Position numbers and translations under genes: made by a program. The notes under the pieces were generated by a model. That model had not been told where the DNA came from, ran no database searches, and saw only the letters and a list, made by a program, of their open reading frames with translations. DNA of 17,315 nucleotides from JBFISM01 sp041608535 (GTDB lineage: Bacteria; Actinomycetota; Acidimicrobiia; Spongiisociales; UBA5794), in contig JBFISM010000076.1 in the NCBI GenBank assembly GCA_041608535.1, forward strand, positions 1 to 17,315, written 5' to 3'. Below are positions 1-8,888 of the stretch, one piece after another (positions within the stretch are counted from its first letter, which is position 1; every line of letters starts with the position of its first letter).

Positions 1-44
1 AGCTGCTGTTCCGCACCTGGGTGGCGAGCGGAGTCTTGCGGTGA
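1..44 (+). CDS. 3' end of an upstream gene (fragment)
   Basis: The last 13 codons of an open frame (LLFRTWVASGVLR) end at a TGA at 42-44. The frame overlaps the GTG start of the next gene by four bases (GTGA), a usual sign of translational coupling within an operon. Too little is present to name the product. Genes next to BatA-like vWA membrane proteins often encode MoxR ATPases or DUF58 proteins, so a DUF58-type protein is possible, but this is a guess from context only. Confidence 0.6.
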   Translation, partial: LLFRTWVASGVLR

Positions 45-3000
45 GGCTGCTGCAACCGCTGGGTCTCACAGCACTCCTGCTCCTTCTTCCCATCCTCGCC
101 CTCCACATGCTGCGACCGCGCCGTCCGCGTGTGACCGTCTCTTCACTGCTGTTGTGGGACGACAGCGGAGATCAACTGTCTGCGGCCAGCCCCTGGCAGC
201 GTCTCCGGTGGAGCGTGCTGCTCATGCTGCAACTGCTGATTGCCATCCTGCTGGCGATCGCAGTGGCCGTGCCCGTCGTGGAACGGACCGCCCCTCTCGC
301 CGCCCACACCGTCTTCGTGGTGGATGCCTCGGGATCGATGGCGGCGATCGATGGGACGCCTGATCGGCTGACACTCGCCACCGAGCGGGTCGACGAGCTG
401 GTCGCTGCGCTCCCCGACGGGGGTGCTGCCAGCGTGGTGGTGGCCTCGGTGCGCCCGGTGAGCCTGATCAACGAGAGCGAAGATCCCGCGGCGATCCGCC
501 AGGCGCTGCGCAGCATCGACACCATCGCCGGGAGCGCCGACTTCGACACCGCATTCGCTCTGGCGCAGAGCCTCACGTCGCCAACCCGCCCAACCGGGTT
601 CGTGCTGGTCTCCGACGGCGGTGTCGATGAACAGGTGCAGAGGCTCGCCCCACCCGGCACCGTCTACGAACCGGTAGGCGTGGACGACACGAACCGGGCA
701 ATCACCGATCTTGCAGTAACCGCGAGCCCGGCCGGTCTCCAGGCCAGGGTGACCGTGACCAGCTTTGGTGGCGCCGAGGCCACCCAGACACTGCGCATCG
801 ACGTCGATGGCGTCACCGTGGAGCGCCGCGAGATCACCATACCCAGCGGCACCTTCATCGAAGAGACGTTCGAGCTTCCGCTTGGCGAACGGGTGGCCGC
901 CTTTCTCGACGGAGAGGACTTGCTCGCTGCGGACAACCAACGTTATGCCGCCGCACCGGCGACCGGCCGGCTCGGCATCGCCGTTCACGCCGAGGAGAGG
1001 TTCTTCATCGATCAACTGCTCTCGGCCATCCCCGACGTCGTGATCGATCCGGAAGACGACGAGGTCGACGTGGAGCTGTTCGTTGGCACCGCGGTGCCGC
1101 TCGACATAGCCCGGCCGTTCATCGCCATCGACGTTCCCGGCGGGGTTCCCGGCATCACCCCGATCGGGCGCACCGACCAGCCGGTGCCCACGTTCGTGGC
1201 CGACGATCCTCTGCTCGCCGACGTCGACGTTTCGAGGCTTGCGATAGCAGATGCACAGACCGTCGAGGTTTCCAGTGGCCGCACGCTGCTCGGCGCCCCC
1301 GGCGCACCGTTGATCGTGGCCGGAGAGACCGATTCCGCCGTGCCGTTCTTCTACCTCACCTTCTCGCTGGAGCGAAGCAACCTGCCGGTCGACGTTGCAT
1401 TCCCGATGATCGGGAGCCGCATGATCGGAGCGCTCACTGCAGTAGAGGGAGGCGAGCTCGCCCTGACCGTCGGTGACGCAGTGCCTTTCGGCGACGGCAG
1501 TGGCACGGCCGTGAATCCCCGCGGCGAATCCATCCACGTCGGCTCCGGCGTCCTGCGACCGGTCGTGGACGTCGCCGGGTTCTGGACGCTCACCCCGAGC
1601 GAAGGCGAAGCGAGGATCGTGGCCGCCAATCCGGCGATCGCCGAATCGAACGTGGCCCCTGCCGCCAGTCTCGGCGAGCTCCCGCCGCCACCGCCGTCGG
1701 CCCAGGCTGCGACGGCACAGACAGTGGCCACGAGCTTGCTGCCCTGGGTGCTGATCGCCGTGGCGATCGCTCTGGGGATCGAGCTGATGTTGAGCCGGCG
1801 CAGACGTGGGGTGGGGCGACGGCAATGGACCGTGGCGCTGGCTGTACGGGCGTCTCTTGCATTGCTGTTGCTACTGGCGTGGATCGACCCGGTGTTCACG
1901 TCGCAGTCGGACGAGGTGGCGACCGTGTTCGTTGTGGACGTGTCCGACAGCATGTCGCCGGCCGGTGTGGCGGCAGCGCGAGCGTGGATTGATGCCGCAC
2001 TGGCCGATGCCGCCGATGCCGAATACGGATACATCGAGATCGGGCGGACCGGTGCGGTCGTGGCACCTCTGCGCAGTGTCGCCGAACCGCCTCCGGGGGA
2101 CCATGGCGTGGTCGACGCCACCGGGACCGATCTGGGACGGGGTCTACGCATGGCTCAGTCCATGCTCGACGGCTCGGGCAAGCAGCGCATCGTGCTCGTC
2201 TCGGACGGCCGCCCCACCACCGGAGATCTCGACGCCGAGATCGACCGATTGGCAACGATTGGTGTGCCCGTCGACGTTGCCGTGATCGACCCGGCGAGCA
2301 GCGCAGACGCGGCGGTGAGCGCGGTGGCCGCACCCGCAGAGGTCGAAGTCGACGAGTCCTTCACGGTGGAGGTGGAAGTGACATCCACCGTTGCCGGGGA
2401 CGCCGCGGTGACGCTCGAAGCGGCCGACGGCACGACGCAGCAGCGCGAGGTGTTTCTCCAACCCGGCACGACGAGCGTGGCTTTCGAGGTGGACGCCACC
2501 GCCACCGGCACCCAGCGTTTCACCGCCACCGTCGAGTTCGGCGGCGACGCCAGGGAACAGAATGACGCCTCCTACACCGCCGTCTCCGTCAACGGACCGG
2601 CGTCTGTGCTGGTGGTCGAGGGAATCGACGACAACGGCGCCTCGATCGGGAATGCTCTGCGATCGCGCGGTCTCGTCGTCGCCACCGTGGGAATCGCCGA
2701 GTTGCCACCCTTGGAGACGCTGGCGACACACCAGGCCGTGCTGCTGGTGGACGTCGATGCCGCTGACATCGACGAGACCATGACCACTGCCCTGCACGCA
2801 TTCGTGTCCGACCTGGGCAGAGGTATCGTCGTGATCGGCGGGGAGCAGTCGTACTCGCTCGGCGACTACGCCGAGAGCCCGCTCGAGGCGTTGCTTCCCG
2901 TGTACAGCGAGGTCGAGGATCTGAAGCGGGAGGCTTCCGTTGCGGAGGTGCTGCTCATCGACACCAGCGAATCGATGGGCGCATGTCACTGCAAACCCAT

Positions 3001-4447
3001 CGAAGGTTTCGATGCGAACACCAACGATCCGTTTGCCGGATTTGCCGAGAGCTTCGAAGGCGGGGTCAACAAGACGGACATCTCGCGGTCGGCGGCCGCC
3101 CGGGCGATCAATGCATTGTCGGCCAACGACGAGATCGGGATCCTGGCGTTCAACGGGAGCCAGGACTGGATCGTGCCGCTGCAACAACTCCCCACCGAGC
3201 AGGTGATCAACGAGGGTCTCGGCTCGTTGCGCCCCTTCGGCGAGACCAGGATCGCCCCGGCGCTACGTGAGGCTGCGGGGAGCCTGCGGGAATCGAGCAA
3301 GGACTTGCGCCACATCATCCTCTTCACAGACGGGTTCACCCCAGAGCTGTTCGACCCAGAGCTCGGCGCAGAGTTCGGTGGCGGTTCGACCAACCTGCAG
3401 ACCCTGATCGACGAAGCCGAGGCGCTTGCCGCCGAAGGGATCACCGTCTCCGTCGTCGCCACCGGCGAGGGGGCCATTCCTGCTCTCGAAGCCATCGCCA
3501 CGGCGGGGAACGGGCGCTTCTACCCGGGCCGCGATCTCGACGAGATCCCGGAGATATTCGTCAAGGAAGCCCGGCTGGCGGCACGCACCTTTGTCAACGA
3601 AGGTGAGTACTTCCCGGTCGTGACCTCGCCGTCGGCGGCAGTCAGCGGACTGGCGTCATCCCCTCCCCTCGCCGGCTTCCTGGCCACCACCCCCAAACCC
3701 TCGACCGAAGTGCAATTGGAGATCGGCGAGTTCAGCGATCCGCTGCTCGCATCGTGGCGGATCGGTCTCGGCAAGGTGACGGCTTGGACGAGCGACGGCG
3801 GGGAGCGTTGGGCGGCGCAATGGGCGGGCTGGGAGGGCTACGCCGACTTCTGGTCGGCAGTGGTCCGCGACGCATTTCCGCTGCGCGCATCTGCCGGGCA
3901 ACGCCTGACGGCCGACATCACGGACGATCGTCTCGACATCTCGCTGGAGAGCGCCGAGCCGTGGCCGGCGGGGACCGAACCGATCGCACGTCTCTCCACG
4001 CCGGACGGGACATCCGCGGACGTTCGGCTCACTCGGCGATCCGACACCGAGTTCGGCGCCGTGGTCACTGCCGGCGACACCGGGACGTACGCCATCGGCG
4101 TGGGTTTCGTCGACAACTCGGGAGACAACGTGACGGCATCCGCGCTGGCGACGAGGTCGTTCTCCGCCGAGTACCTGCCGCTGCCGGCCGACGGCGAGCT
4201 CATGCGCTTCGTGTCGTCGGCGACGGGTGGTCGCGGAGAGATCACTCCCTCGAATGCCTTCGACGGTGACGATCTGGAGCCGGGTGTGTCGGCGCGGACG
4301 TTCCGCTGGTGGTACCTACTGGCGGCAGCGTTGTTGTGGCCGCTGGACGTGGCCCTGCGACTCCTTGCGCTGCGACGAGAAGACCAAGACCACTCAGCGC
4401 CAGCAGCACCGCACCGATCCACACCCACGTCACCAGCGGCCGTGTGA
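41..4447 (+). CDS. BatA-like membrane protein with three vWA modules
   Basis: The protein has 1468 residues. The start is GTG, with GGAG at 30-33 seven bases upstream. The N-terminus has the double-membrane-helix pattern of BatA proteins (helices near 8-24 and 58-80). Three vWA MIDAS motifs of the DxSxS form follow: DASGS at 95, DVSDS at 633 and DTSES at 974. Two more helices lie near 565-585 and 598-618, before the second module. A Rossmann/glutamine-amidotransferase-like stretch near 855-950 contains VVIGGEQSYSLGDY. A last helix spans about 1423-1445. The third MIDAS is followed by a CxC (ACHC) and an insertion. This looks like a BatA-type protein fused to the vWA/amidotransferase-like protein that commonly follows it. 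Such proteins are usually linked to MoxR chaperone ATPases and envelope functions; the exact role is unknown. The last 22 residues are low-complexity and lie antisense to the final helix of ccmF. Domain identity is fairly sure, function is not. Confidence 0.85.
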   Translation: MRLLQPLGLTALLLLLPILALHMLRPRRPRVTVSSLLLWDDSGDQLSAASPWQRLRWSVLLMLQLLIAILLAIAVAVPVVERTAPLAAHTVFVVDASGSMAAIDGTPDRLTLATERVDELVAALPDGGAASVVVASVRPVSLINESEDPAAIRQALRSIDTIAGSADFDTAFALAQSLTSPTRPTGFVLVSDGGVDEQVQRLAPPGTVYEPVGVDDTNRAITDLAVTASPAGLQARVTVTSFGGAEATQTLRIDVDGVTVERREITIPSGTFIEETFELPLGERVAAFLDGEDLLAADNQRYAAAPATGRLGIAVHAEERFFIDQLLSAIPDVVIDPEDDEVDVELFVGTAVPLDIARPFIAIDVPGGVPGITPIGRTDQPVPTFVADDPLLADVDVSRLAIADAQTVEVSSGRTLLGAPGAPLIVAGETDSAVPFFYLTFSLERSNLPVDVAFPMIGSRMIGALTAVEGGELALTVGDAVPFGDGSGTAVNPRGESIHVGSGVLRPVVDVAGFWTLTPSEGEARIVAANPAIAESNVAPAASLGELPPPPPSAQAATAQTVATSLLPWVLIAVAIALGIELMLSRRRRGVGRRQWTVALAVRASLALLLLLAWIDPVFTSQSDEVATVFVVDVSDSMSPAGVAAARAWIDAALADAADAEYGYIEIGRTGAVVAPLRSVAEPPPGDHGVVDATGTDLGRGLRMAQSMLDGSGKQRIVLVSDGRPTTGDLDAEIDRLATIGVPVDVAVIDPASSADAAVSAVAAPAEVEVDESFTVEVEVTSTVAGDAAVTLEAADGTTQQREVFLQPGTTSVAFEVDATATGTQRFTATVEFGGDAREQNDASYTAVSVNGPASVLVVEGIDDNGASIGNALRSRGLVVATVGIAELPPLETLATHQAVLLVDVDAADIDETMTTALHAFVSDLGRGIVVIGGEQSYSLGDYAESPLEALLPVYSEVEDLKREASVAEVLLIDTSESMGACHCKPIEGFDANTNDPFAGFAESFEGGVNKTDISRSAAARAINALSANDEIGILAFNGSQDWIVPLQQLPTEQVINEGLGSLRPFGETRIAPALREAAGSLRESSKDLRHIILFTDGFTPELFDPELGAEFGGGSTNLQTLIDEAEALAAEGITVSVVATGEGAIPALEAIATAGNGRFYPGRDLDEIPEIFVKEARLAARTFVNEGEYFPVVTSPSAAVSGLASSPPLAGFLATTPKPSTEVQLEIGEFSDPLLASWRIGLGKVTAWTSDGGERWAAQWAGWEGYADFWSAVVRDAFPLRASAGQRLTADITDDRLDISLESAEPWPAGTEPIARLSTPDGTSADVRLTRRSDTEFGAVVTAGDTGTYAIGVGFVDNSGDNVTASALATRSFSAEYLPLPADGELMRFVSSATGGRGEITPSNAFDGDDLEPGVSARTFRWWYLLAAALLWPLDVALRLLALRREDQDHSAPAAPHRSTPTSPAAV

Positions 4448-6188
4448 ACACCATCAATTCGACCACGGACGCATCGGCGGCGAGCCGGGACACACCGACC
4501 ACCACATCTTCCCAGAGCCCGGCATGTACAACGGGCTCCGGCGTGGGCCGGAATTGCCCGGTGTAGGCCCGCAGCTCTGGAGCCAGCGTGGCGACGAGCG
4601 TGCCATTCGAGTCGCCGCGGCGCAGCGTGAGATCGATCCGCACGCCCTCGTAGTCGTCGGCCGACACGGTCTCGATGGCGTCGACGACGATCGTGTAGCC
4701 GGGAATGCTCGCGCGGTCACCGCTCTGCACGGCGATGCGCTGCGACGAACCGAGACCCGATGCGGCGGCGGCGAGCAAGACGAGAAGAAAACCGACGTGC
4801 GCTCCCCAGGCAGCGAAAGAGCGCAACGAGCGCAACCCCAGGCCTACCGCCAGCGCCGCAGCCAGGGCGGCAGCGGCGACAGCTGCGATCAGAAGCGATA
4901 CCACCTCGCCACCTTCATCGGCGAAGGCCCAGGCCGCCGCCGCTCCGGCGATGACCCCCAACGCGAGCACCTGCACGACCGTTGCCCGAGTCCGCGTTTC
5001 GGGGACGAGTGCTCCCGCCATCAGGCTCGGCATGACCAGCGCCAGCGGGAGCAGCAGGAGCACGTAGAACGACGCCGCCACGATGGCCCCGTCCTCGCCG
5101 AGAGCGGCAAAGATCGCCGGCGCCGCCGATCCGGCGAGAACCACCGCACCGGCCCACAGCAGACCGGTGCGATTGAAACGCAGCAACGCTGCACGACCGG
5201 TGCCGTCGCCGGCGCCCGCCGCCACCCGGGGGGACTTCCGGGCGAGTGCGATCACCGTCGTCACCACCAAAGCAGCGACGAGCAACAGCAGCAGCCGACC
5301 CACTATCGCCTCCTCGGCAAACGAGTGCACCGAGCCGGTGGCGCCGCTGCGGGTGAGGAAGGAACCAAACAGCACAAGCAGGAAAGGAGCTGTTGCGAAG
5401 ATGTCGCGCCACCGTTCGCCCGGCCGAGTGTGCAGGTACGCCGTTGCCGCCAGCCAGGGCAGCAGCGACGTGTTCTCCACCGGATCCCACGCCCAGAACC
5501 CGCCCCATCCCAGCTCGATGTAGGCCCAGTTTGATCCGGCCGTCATCCCCACCGTGAGCAACGTCCACGCAACGAGCATGCTGCGGCGCACTCGCGCGTC
5601 GAAACCCGAGCGATCGGAGACCCGGTCGCCGGCAGCCAGGGTGAGCAGTGCCGGTACGAGGCTGGCGGTCAGCCCGAGATAGAGGATCGGCGGGTGATAG
5701 AGCATCGCCGGATGGCGCAGGATGGCGACGAGACCGCCGCCGTCGACCGCCGGTATCTGCAGCTCGGCGAATGGTGACGCCACGACCACACCGATAGACA
5801 AGATGACACCGGCGATCCCCGCCCCGAGACGGAGCACCCTGCGGGCCATCGCCGGATCCACAGCGGCGGCGTACCGCTGCGCCGCCACCGCCATCCACGT
5901 GACCAGGGTTGCGAAGAACAGCAACGAGCCGTCCATCGCAGCCCACAGTGCAGCAAGCCGGAAGGGCGCCGGGGTCAGCCGGCTCGTGGTGTCGGCAACG
6001 TAGACGAGGGAGAAATCACCGGCGACCAGCGCCCAGGCGAGCAGTGAGGTCGCCAGCGATGCCAGCAACGCCGCAGCGAGCAGCACCCGCCTCCCCCAGC
6101 GATGGCTGCGACCGGCCACGGCAAGCGCTGCCACGCAGCATGTCAGCGCCGACCCCATCGCAACCGAACCGAGGGCGGCGATGTCCAT
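4242..6188 (-). CDS. ccmF: Cytochrome c haem lyase subunit CcmF
   Basis: This 648-residue polytopic membrane protein matches the CcmF/NrfE family, which transfers haem from CcmE to apocytochrome c outside the membrane (system I maturation). Visible signatures are the WWD haem-handling motif WGGFWAWDPVEN at 228-239, HPAMLYHPPILYLG at 159-172 (membrane histidine), the external histidines H253 (YLHT) and H288 (GSVHSF), and a second membrane histidine, H464 (AWGAHVG). A soluble outer domain spans about 480-580 and the last helix 584-605. Length is near the family norm. It starts 56 bases after fusA on the same strand, so cotranscription is possible. No clear Shine-Dalgarno precedes the ATG. No other ccm gene is in the window. 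The Pro/Thr- and Arg/His-rich tail (606-648) is encoded antisense to the end of the vWA gene. A related CcsA-type haem protein is the alternative, but length and motif order favour CcmF. Confidence 0.87.
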   Translation of the reverse strand: MDIAALGSVAMGSALTCCVAALAVAGRSHRWGRRVLLAAALLASLATSLLAWALVAGDFSLVYVADTTSRLTPAPFRLAALWAAMDGSLLFFATLVTWMAVAAQRYAAAVDPAMARRVLRLGAGIAGVILSIGVVVASPFAELQIPAVDGGGLVAILRHPAMLYHPPILYLGLTASLVPALLTLAAGDRVSDRSGFDARVRRSMLVAWTLLTVGMTAGSNWAYIELGWGGFWAWDPVENTSLLPWLAATAYLHTRPGERWRDIFATAPFLLVLFGSFLTRSGATGSVHSFAEEAIVGRLLLLLVAALVVTTVIALARKSPRVAAGAGDGTGRAALLRFNRTGLLWAGAVVLAGSAAPAIFAALGEDGAIVAASFYVLLLLPLALVMPSLMAGALVPETRTRATVVQVLALGVIAGAAAAWAFADEGGEVVSLLIAAVAAAALAAALAVGLGLRSLRSFAAWGAHVGFLLVLLAAAASGLGSSQRIAVQSGDRASIPGYTIVVDAIETVSADDYEGVRIDLTLRRGDSNGTLVATLAPELRAYTGQFRPTPEPVVHAGLWEDVVVGVSRLAADASVVELMVFTRPLVTWVWIGAVLLALSGLGLLVAAQGVAGPRPAATTTLPPVGTTSGTSAPTHPAPDRHRRRHSRE

Positions 6189-6204
6189 GACCCGAGCGTA
6201 CCCG

Positions 6205-6232
6205 GGGTGCGAACTTGTGCCTCAGCGCACCC
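6205..6232 (-). other. Hairpin between fusA and ccmF
   Basis: The 56-base gap after the fusA stop contains a 7-bp inverted repeat, GGGTGCG with CGCACCC, enclosing 14 bases. No T-run follows on the minus strand, so an intrinsic terminator is unlikely. It could be a processing or attenuation element between fusA and ccmF, or chance in GC-rich DNA. Confidence 0.3.
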
Positions 6233-6244
6233 GGCGGGCGGCGA

Positions 6245-8329
6245 TCACTCGCCGCGAACCTTGGCGACGATCTCGTCGGCCGTGGTTTGCGGCACCCGTT
6301 GGTACGAGTGGAATTGCATCGTGTAGTTGGCGCGGCCCTGGGTGCGGGAGCGGAGATCGGTGGCATAGCCGAACATCTCGGCAAGCGGTACCTGTGCAGT
6401 CACCACTCGGGCTCTGCCCCGGCTGTCCATCGACTCGACTTTGCCCCGGCGCGCCGACAGGTCGCCGATGACGTCGCCCATGTTCTCCTCGGGCGTGACC
6501 ACCTCGACCTCCATCACCGGCTCCAGCAGGTTGATGCCAGCCTTCCGGGCCGCCTCCTGAAGCGCCATCGAACCAGCGATCCGGAAGGCCATCTCGTTCG
6601 AGTCGACGCTGTGACTCGATCCGTCGACCAAGGTCGCCTTGATATCGACGAGGGGGTAGCCGGCGAGCACTCCCCCGGCGAGGGCATCGCGAACACCCTT
6701 CTCCACGGCAGGAATGAACTCGCGCGGTACGTTGCCACCCTTGACCTTGTCCTCGAACTCGAAGCCGCTCCCCGGTGGGAGGGGATCGAGATCGATGATT
6801 ACGTGCGCAAACATGCCGGAACCGCCGGTCTGCCGCTTGAGGCGCGCTTCCACCTTCTCCACCGGGCGCTTCACGGTCTCGCGATAGGCCACCTGAGGCC
6901 GGCCAACGTTGGCTTCGACCTTGAACTCGCGCATCATCCGATCGACGAGCACTTCGAGATGGAGCTCGCCCATGCCTTCGATGATCGTCTGGCCGGTCTC
7001 TTCATCGGAGTGGACCTTGAACGTCGGATCCTCTTCGGCAAGCCGTTGCAGCGCCACCCCGAGCTTGTCCTGATCCGACTTCGTCCTGGGCTCGATGGCG
7101 ACGGCGATCACCGGCTCGGGGAACGTCATCGACTCGAGCTGTACCGGCGCCTCGTTGGCGCTGAGCGTGTCACCGGTACGGGTGTTCTTGAGGCCGACTG
7201 CAGCCACGATGTCACCGGTGTAGACCTCTTCGATGTCTTCCTGCTTGTCGGCGTGCATCCTCAGCAGCCGACCAAAACGCTCCCGCTTGCCGTTCGTGGT
7301 GTTGACCACTGCATCGCCCTTGCTTGCGTGACCCGAATACACGCGAAAGTACGTGAGCTTCCCGACGTACGGATCGCTCATGATCTTGAAGGCGAGAGCG
7401 CTGAAGGGAGCGTCGTCCAACGGTGGGCGCTCCACGAGCTCGGTCTCTCTCCCCGGCTTGAAACCCTGCACCGGGGGCAGGTCCCTGGGGCTGGGCAGAT
7501 ACCACACCACGGCATCGAGCAGTGGCTGCACACCCTTGTTCTTGAAGGCGGAACCGCCGAGCACTGGGACGAAGTCGCGGTTGATGGTTCCCATCCGGAC
7601 GACCCTGCGAATCTCGTCCGGGGTCAGCTCCTCCTCCATCACGTATTTCTCGAGAAGCTCCTCGTCCTCAGAGGCCACGATATCGAGCATCTTGGCCCGA
7701 TACTCCTCGGCTTGCGGCAGCATGTCGTCCGGGATGTCGACGACCTCGCGCTCCTTGCCCTCGTCGTCGTGCCACACGATCGCCTTCATCTCGACGAGGT
7801 CGACCACACCACGGAACTTGTCCTCGGCGCCGATGGGGATCTGCACGATCACCGGATTCCCGCCCAGGCGCTCCACGATCGAGTCGACCGAGCCGAAGAA
7901 GTCGGCGCCGATCCGGTCCATCTTGTTGATGAACACCACGCGGGGCACGCCGTATTTGTCCGCCTGACGCCATACCGTCTCCGACTGCGGTTCCACGCCA
8001 GAGACGGCATCGAACACGGCAACTGCGCCGTCGAGGACGCGCAGCGACCGCTCCACCTCGACGGTGAAGTCGACGTGGCCGGGCGTATCGATGATGTTGA
8101 TGGTATGGCCCAGCCATTGCGCCGTCGTCGCGGCAGACGTGATCGTGATGCCGCGCTCTTGCTCTTGCTCCATCCAGTCCATGACGGCGGCACCCTCGTG
8201 GACCTCACCCATCTTGTAGGTGCGTCCGGTGTAGTACAGGATGCGTTCCGTCGTCGTGGTCTTACCCGCATCGATGTGGGCCATGATCCCGATATTGCGG
8301 ACGGTATCGAGCTTGATTGTGCGTGCCAT
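6245..8329 (-). CDS. fusA: Translation elongation factor G
   Basis: EF-G is the GTPase that moves tRNA and mRNA through the ribosome and, with ribosome recycling factor, splits spent ribosomes. The 694-residue product has the usual length and all the G motifs: AHIDAGKT at 17-24 (P-loop), RGITITSA at 59-66 (switch I), DTPGH at 81-85, NKMD at 135-138, and GSAFKNKG near 260. The C-terminal stretch EMFGYATDLRSRTQGRA is typical of domain V. The ATG at 8329 is chosen because the family begins at MARTIKLDTVRNIGI; an in-frame TTG at 8368 would add 13 unrelated residues and lies inside a hairpin. It follows rpsG by 87 bases in the str operon. No tuf follows; ccmF does. Confidence 0.97.
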   Translation of the reverse strand: MARTIKLDTVRNIGIMAHIDAGKTTTTERILYYTGRTYKMGEVHEGAAVMDWMEQEQERGITITSAATTAQWLGHTINIIDTPGHVDFTVEVERSLRVLDGAVAVFDAVSGVEPQSETVWRQADKYGVPRVVFINKMDRIGADFFGSVDSIVERLGGNPVIVQIPIGAEDKFRGVVDLVEMKAIVWHDDEGKEREVVDIPDDMLPQAEEYRAKMLDIVASEDEELLEKYVMEEELTPDEIRRVVRMGTINRDFVPVLGGSAFKNKGVQPLLDAVVWYLPSPRDLPPVQGFKPGRETELVERPPLDDAPFSALAFKIMSDPYVGKLTYFRVYSGHASKGDAVVNTTNGKRERFGRLLRMHADKQEDIEEVYTGDIVAAVGLKNTRTGDTLSANEAPVQLESMTFPEPVIAVAIEPRTKSDQDKLGVALQRLAEEDPTFKVHSDEETGQTIIEGMGELHLEVLVDRMMREFKVEANVGRPQVAYRETVKRPVEKVEARLKRQTGGSGMFAHVIIDLDPLPPGSGFEFEDKVKGGNVPREFIPAVEKGVRDALAGGVLAGYPLVDIKATLVDGSSHSVDSNEMAFRIAGSMALQEAARKAGINLLEPVMEVEVVTPEENMGDVIGDLSARRGKVESMDSRGRARVVTAQVPLAEMFGYATDLRSRTQGRANYTMQFHSYQRVPQTTADEIVAKVRGE

Positions 8330-8364
8330 GTTCCTAACCCGTTCTCGGCACACCGCATTTTGAT

Positions 8365-8416
8365 CCAACCTACGGTTGTGGCGCGCGCTTTCCGCGATCC
8401 AGAGCCGTAGGTTTGG
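8365..8416 (-). promoter_or_regulatory. Stem-loop between rpsG and fusA
   Basis: The sequence right after the rpsG stop folds into a long hairpin. On the minus strand CCAAACCTACGG (8405-8416) pairs with CCGTAGGTTGG (8365-8375) with one bulged base. The 29-base loop contains a smaller possible CGCG/CGCG stem. No T-run follows, so it is unlikely to be a simple terminator. It sits about 35 bases before the fusA ATG, where it could set the rpsG:fusA ratio through mRNA stability, attenuation or binding of a ribosomal protein. The fold is visible in the sequence; the function is inference. Confidence 0.45.
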
Positions 8417-8884
8417 TTACCAGCGGTAGTGGGCGAAAGCCTTGTTCGACTCCGCCATCTTGTGGACGTCTTCTCGGCGCTTCACCGCGGCGCCGGTGCG
8501 GTTGGCGGCATCGAGAATCTCGTTGGCGAGACGCTCGGCCATGGTGTTCTCTTTGCGCTTGCGGGCGAACTCGACGAGCCAGCGCACGGCGAGTGTCTGC
8601 GCCCGCCGGGGACGTACCTCCACCGGCACTTGGTACGAGGACCCGCCGACACGACGCGACCGCACCTCGGCGGAGGGGCGAATGTTGTCGATCGCCTTCT
8701 TGAGCGTGGCCAACGGGTCTCCACCGGTGCGTTTGTCGATGATCTCCATCGCCCCATAGACGATGCGACGGGCCGCACCTTTCTTGCCCTTCCACAAAAC
8801 CTTGTTGATGATCTGAGTCACGAGGACGCTGCGAAACACCGGGTCCGGCTCGAGTTTGCGGACCTCTGCTGGAGCTCTACGCAT
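8417..8884 (-). CDS. rpsG: 30S ribosomal protein S7
   Basis: S7 is a primary 16S rRNA binder that nucleates the head of the small subunit and sits near the E site. The 155-residue product has normal length and the family pattern: a start with MRRAPAEVRKLEPDPVF, then KGKKGAARRIVYGAM, GGSSYQVPVEVRP, RRAQTLAVRWLV, and a C-terminal SNKAFAHYRW. The ATG lies four bases after the rpsL stop and is preceded by a strong Shine-Dalgarno inside the rpsL 3' end, so translation is probably coupled to rpsL. In E. coli S7 represses its operon by binding a longer rpsL-rpsG spacer; here that spacer is too short to hold such a site. The stop is TAA, directly followed by a hairpin. Confidence 0.98.
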   Translation of the reverse strand: MRRAPAEVRKLEPDPVFRSVLVTQIINKVLWKGKKGAARRIVYGAMEIIDKRTGGDPLATLKKAIDNIRPSAEVRSRRVGGSSYQVPVEVRPRRAQTLAVRWLVEFARKRKENTMAERLANEILDAANRTGAAVKRREDVHKMAESNKAFAHYRW

Positions 8885-8888
8885 TGGC

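Noticed and set aside
143..1825. A 560-codon open frame on the minus strand
   Set aside because: It is fully antisense to the vWA gene, has a low-complexity Arg/Gly/His-rich translation and no recognisable domain. Long antisense frames are expected in GC-rich DNA.
4227..5534. A 435-codon plus-strand open frame
   Set aside because: It is antisense to ccmF, and its translation is Arg/Gln/Gly-rich low complexity.
8330..8368. Longer fusA start at TTG 8368
   Set aside because: The extra 13 residues are not part of EF-G, and the TTG falls inside the intercistronic stem; MARTIKL at 8329 is the family start.
6215..8410. A 731-codon plus-strand open frame
   Set aside because: It is the antisense shadow of fusA, which is unmistakable on the other strand; its translation is His/Leu/Asp/Arg-rich with no domain.
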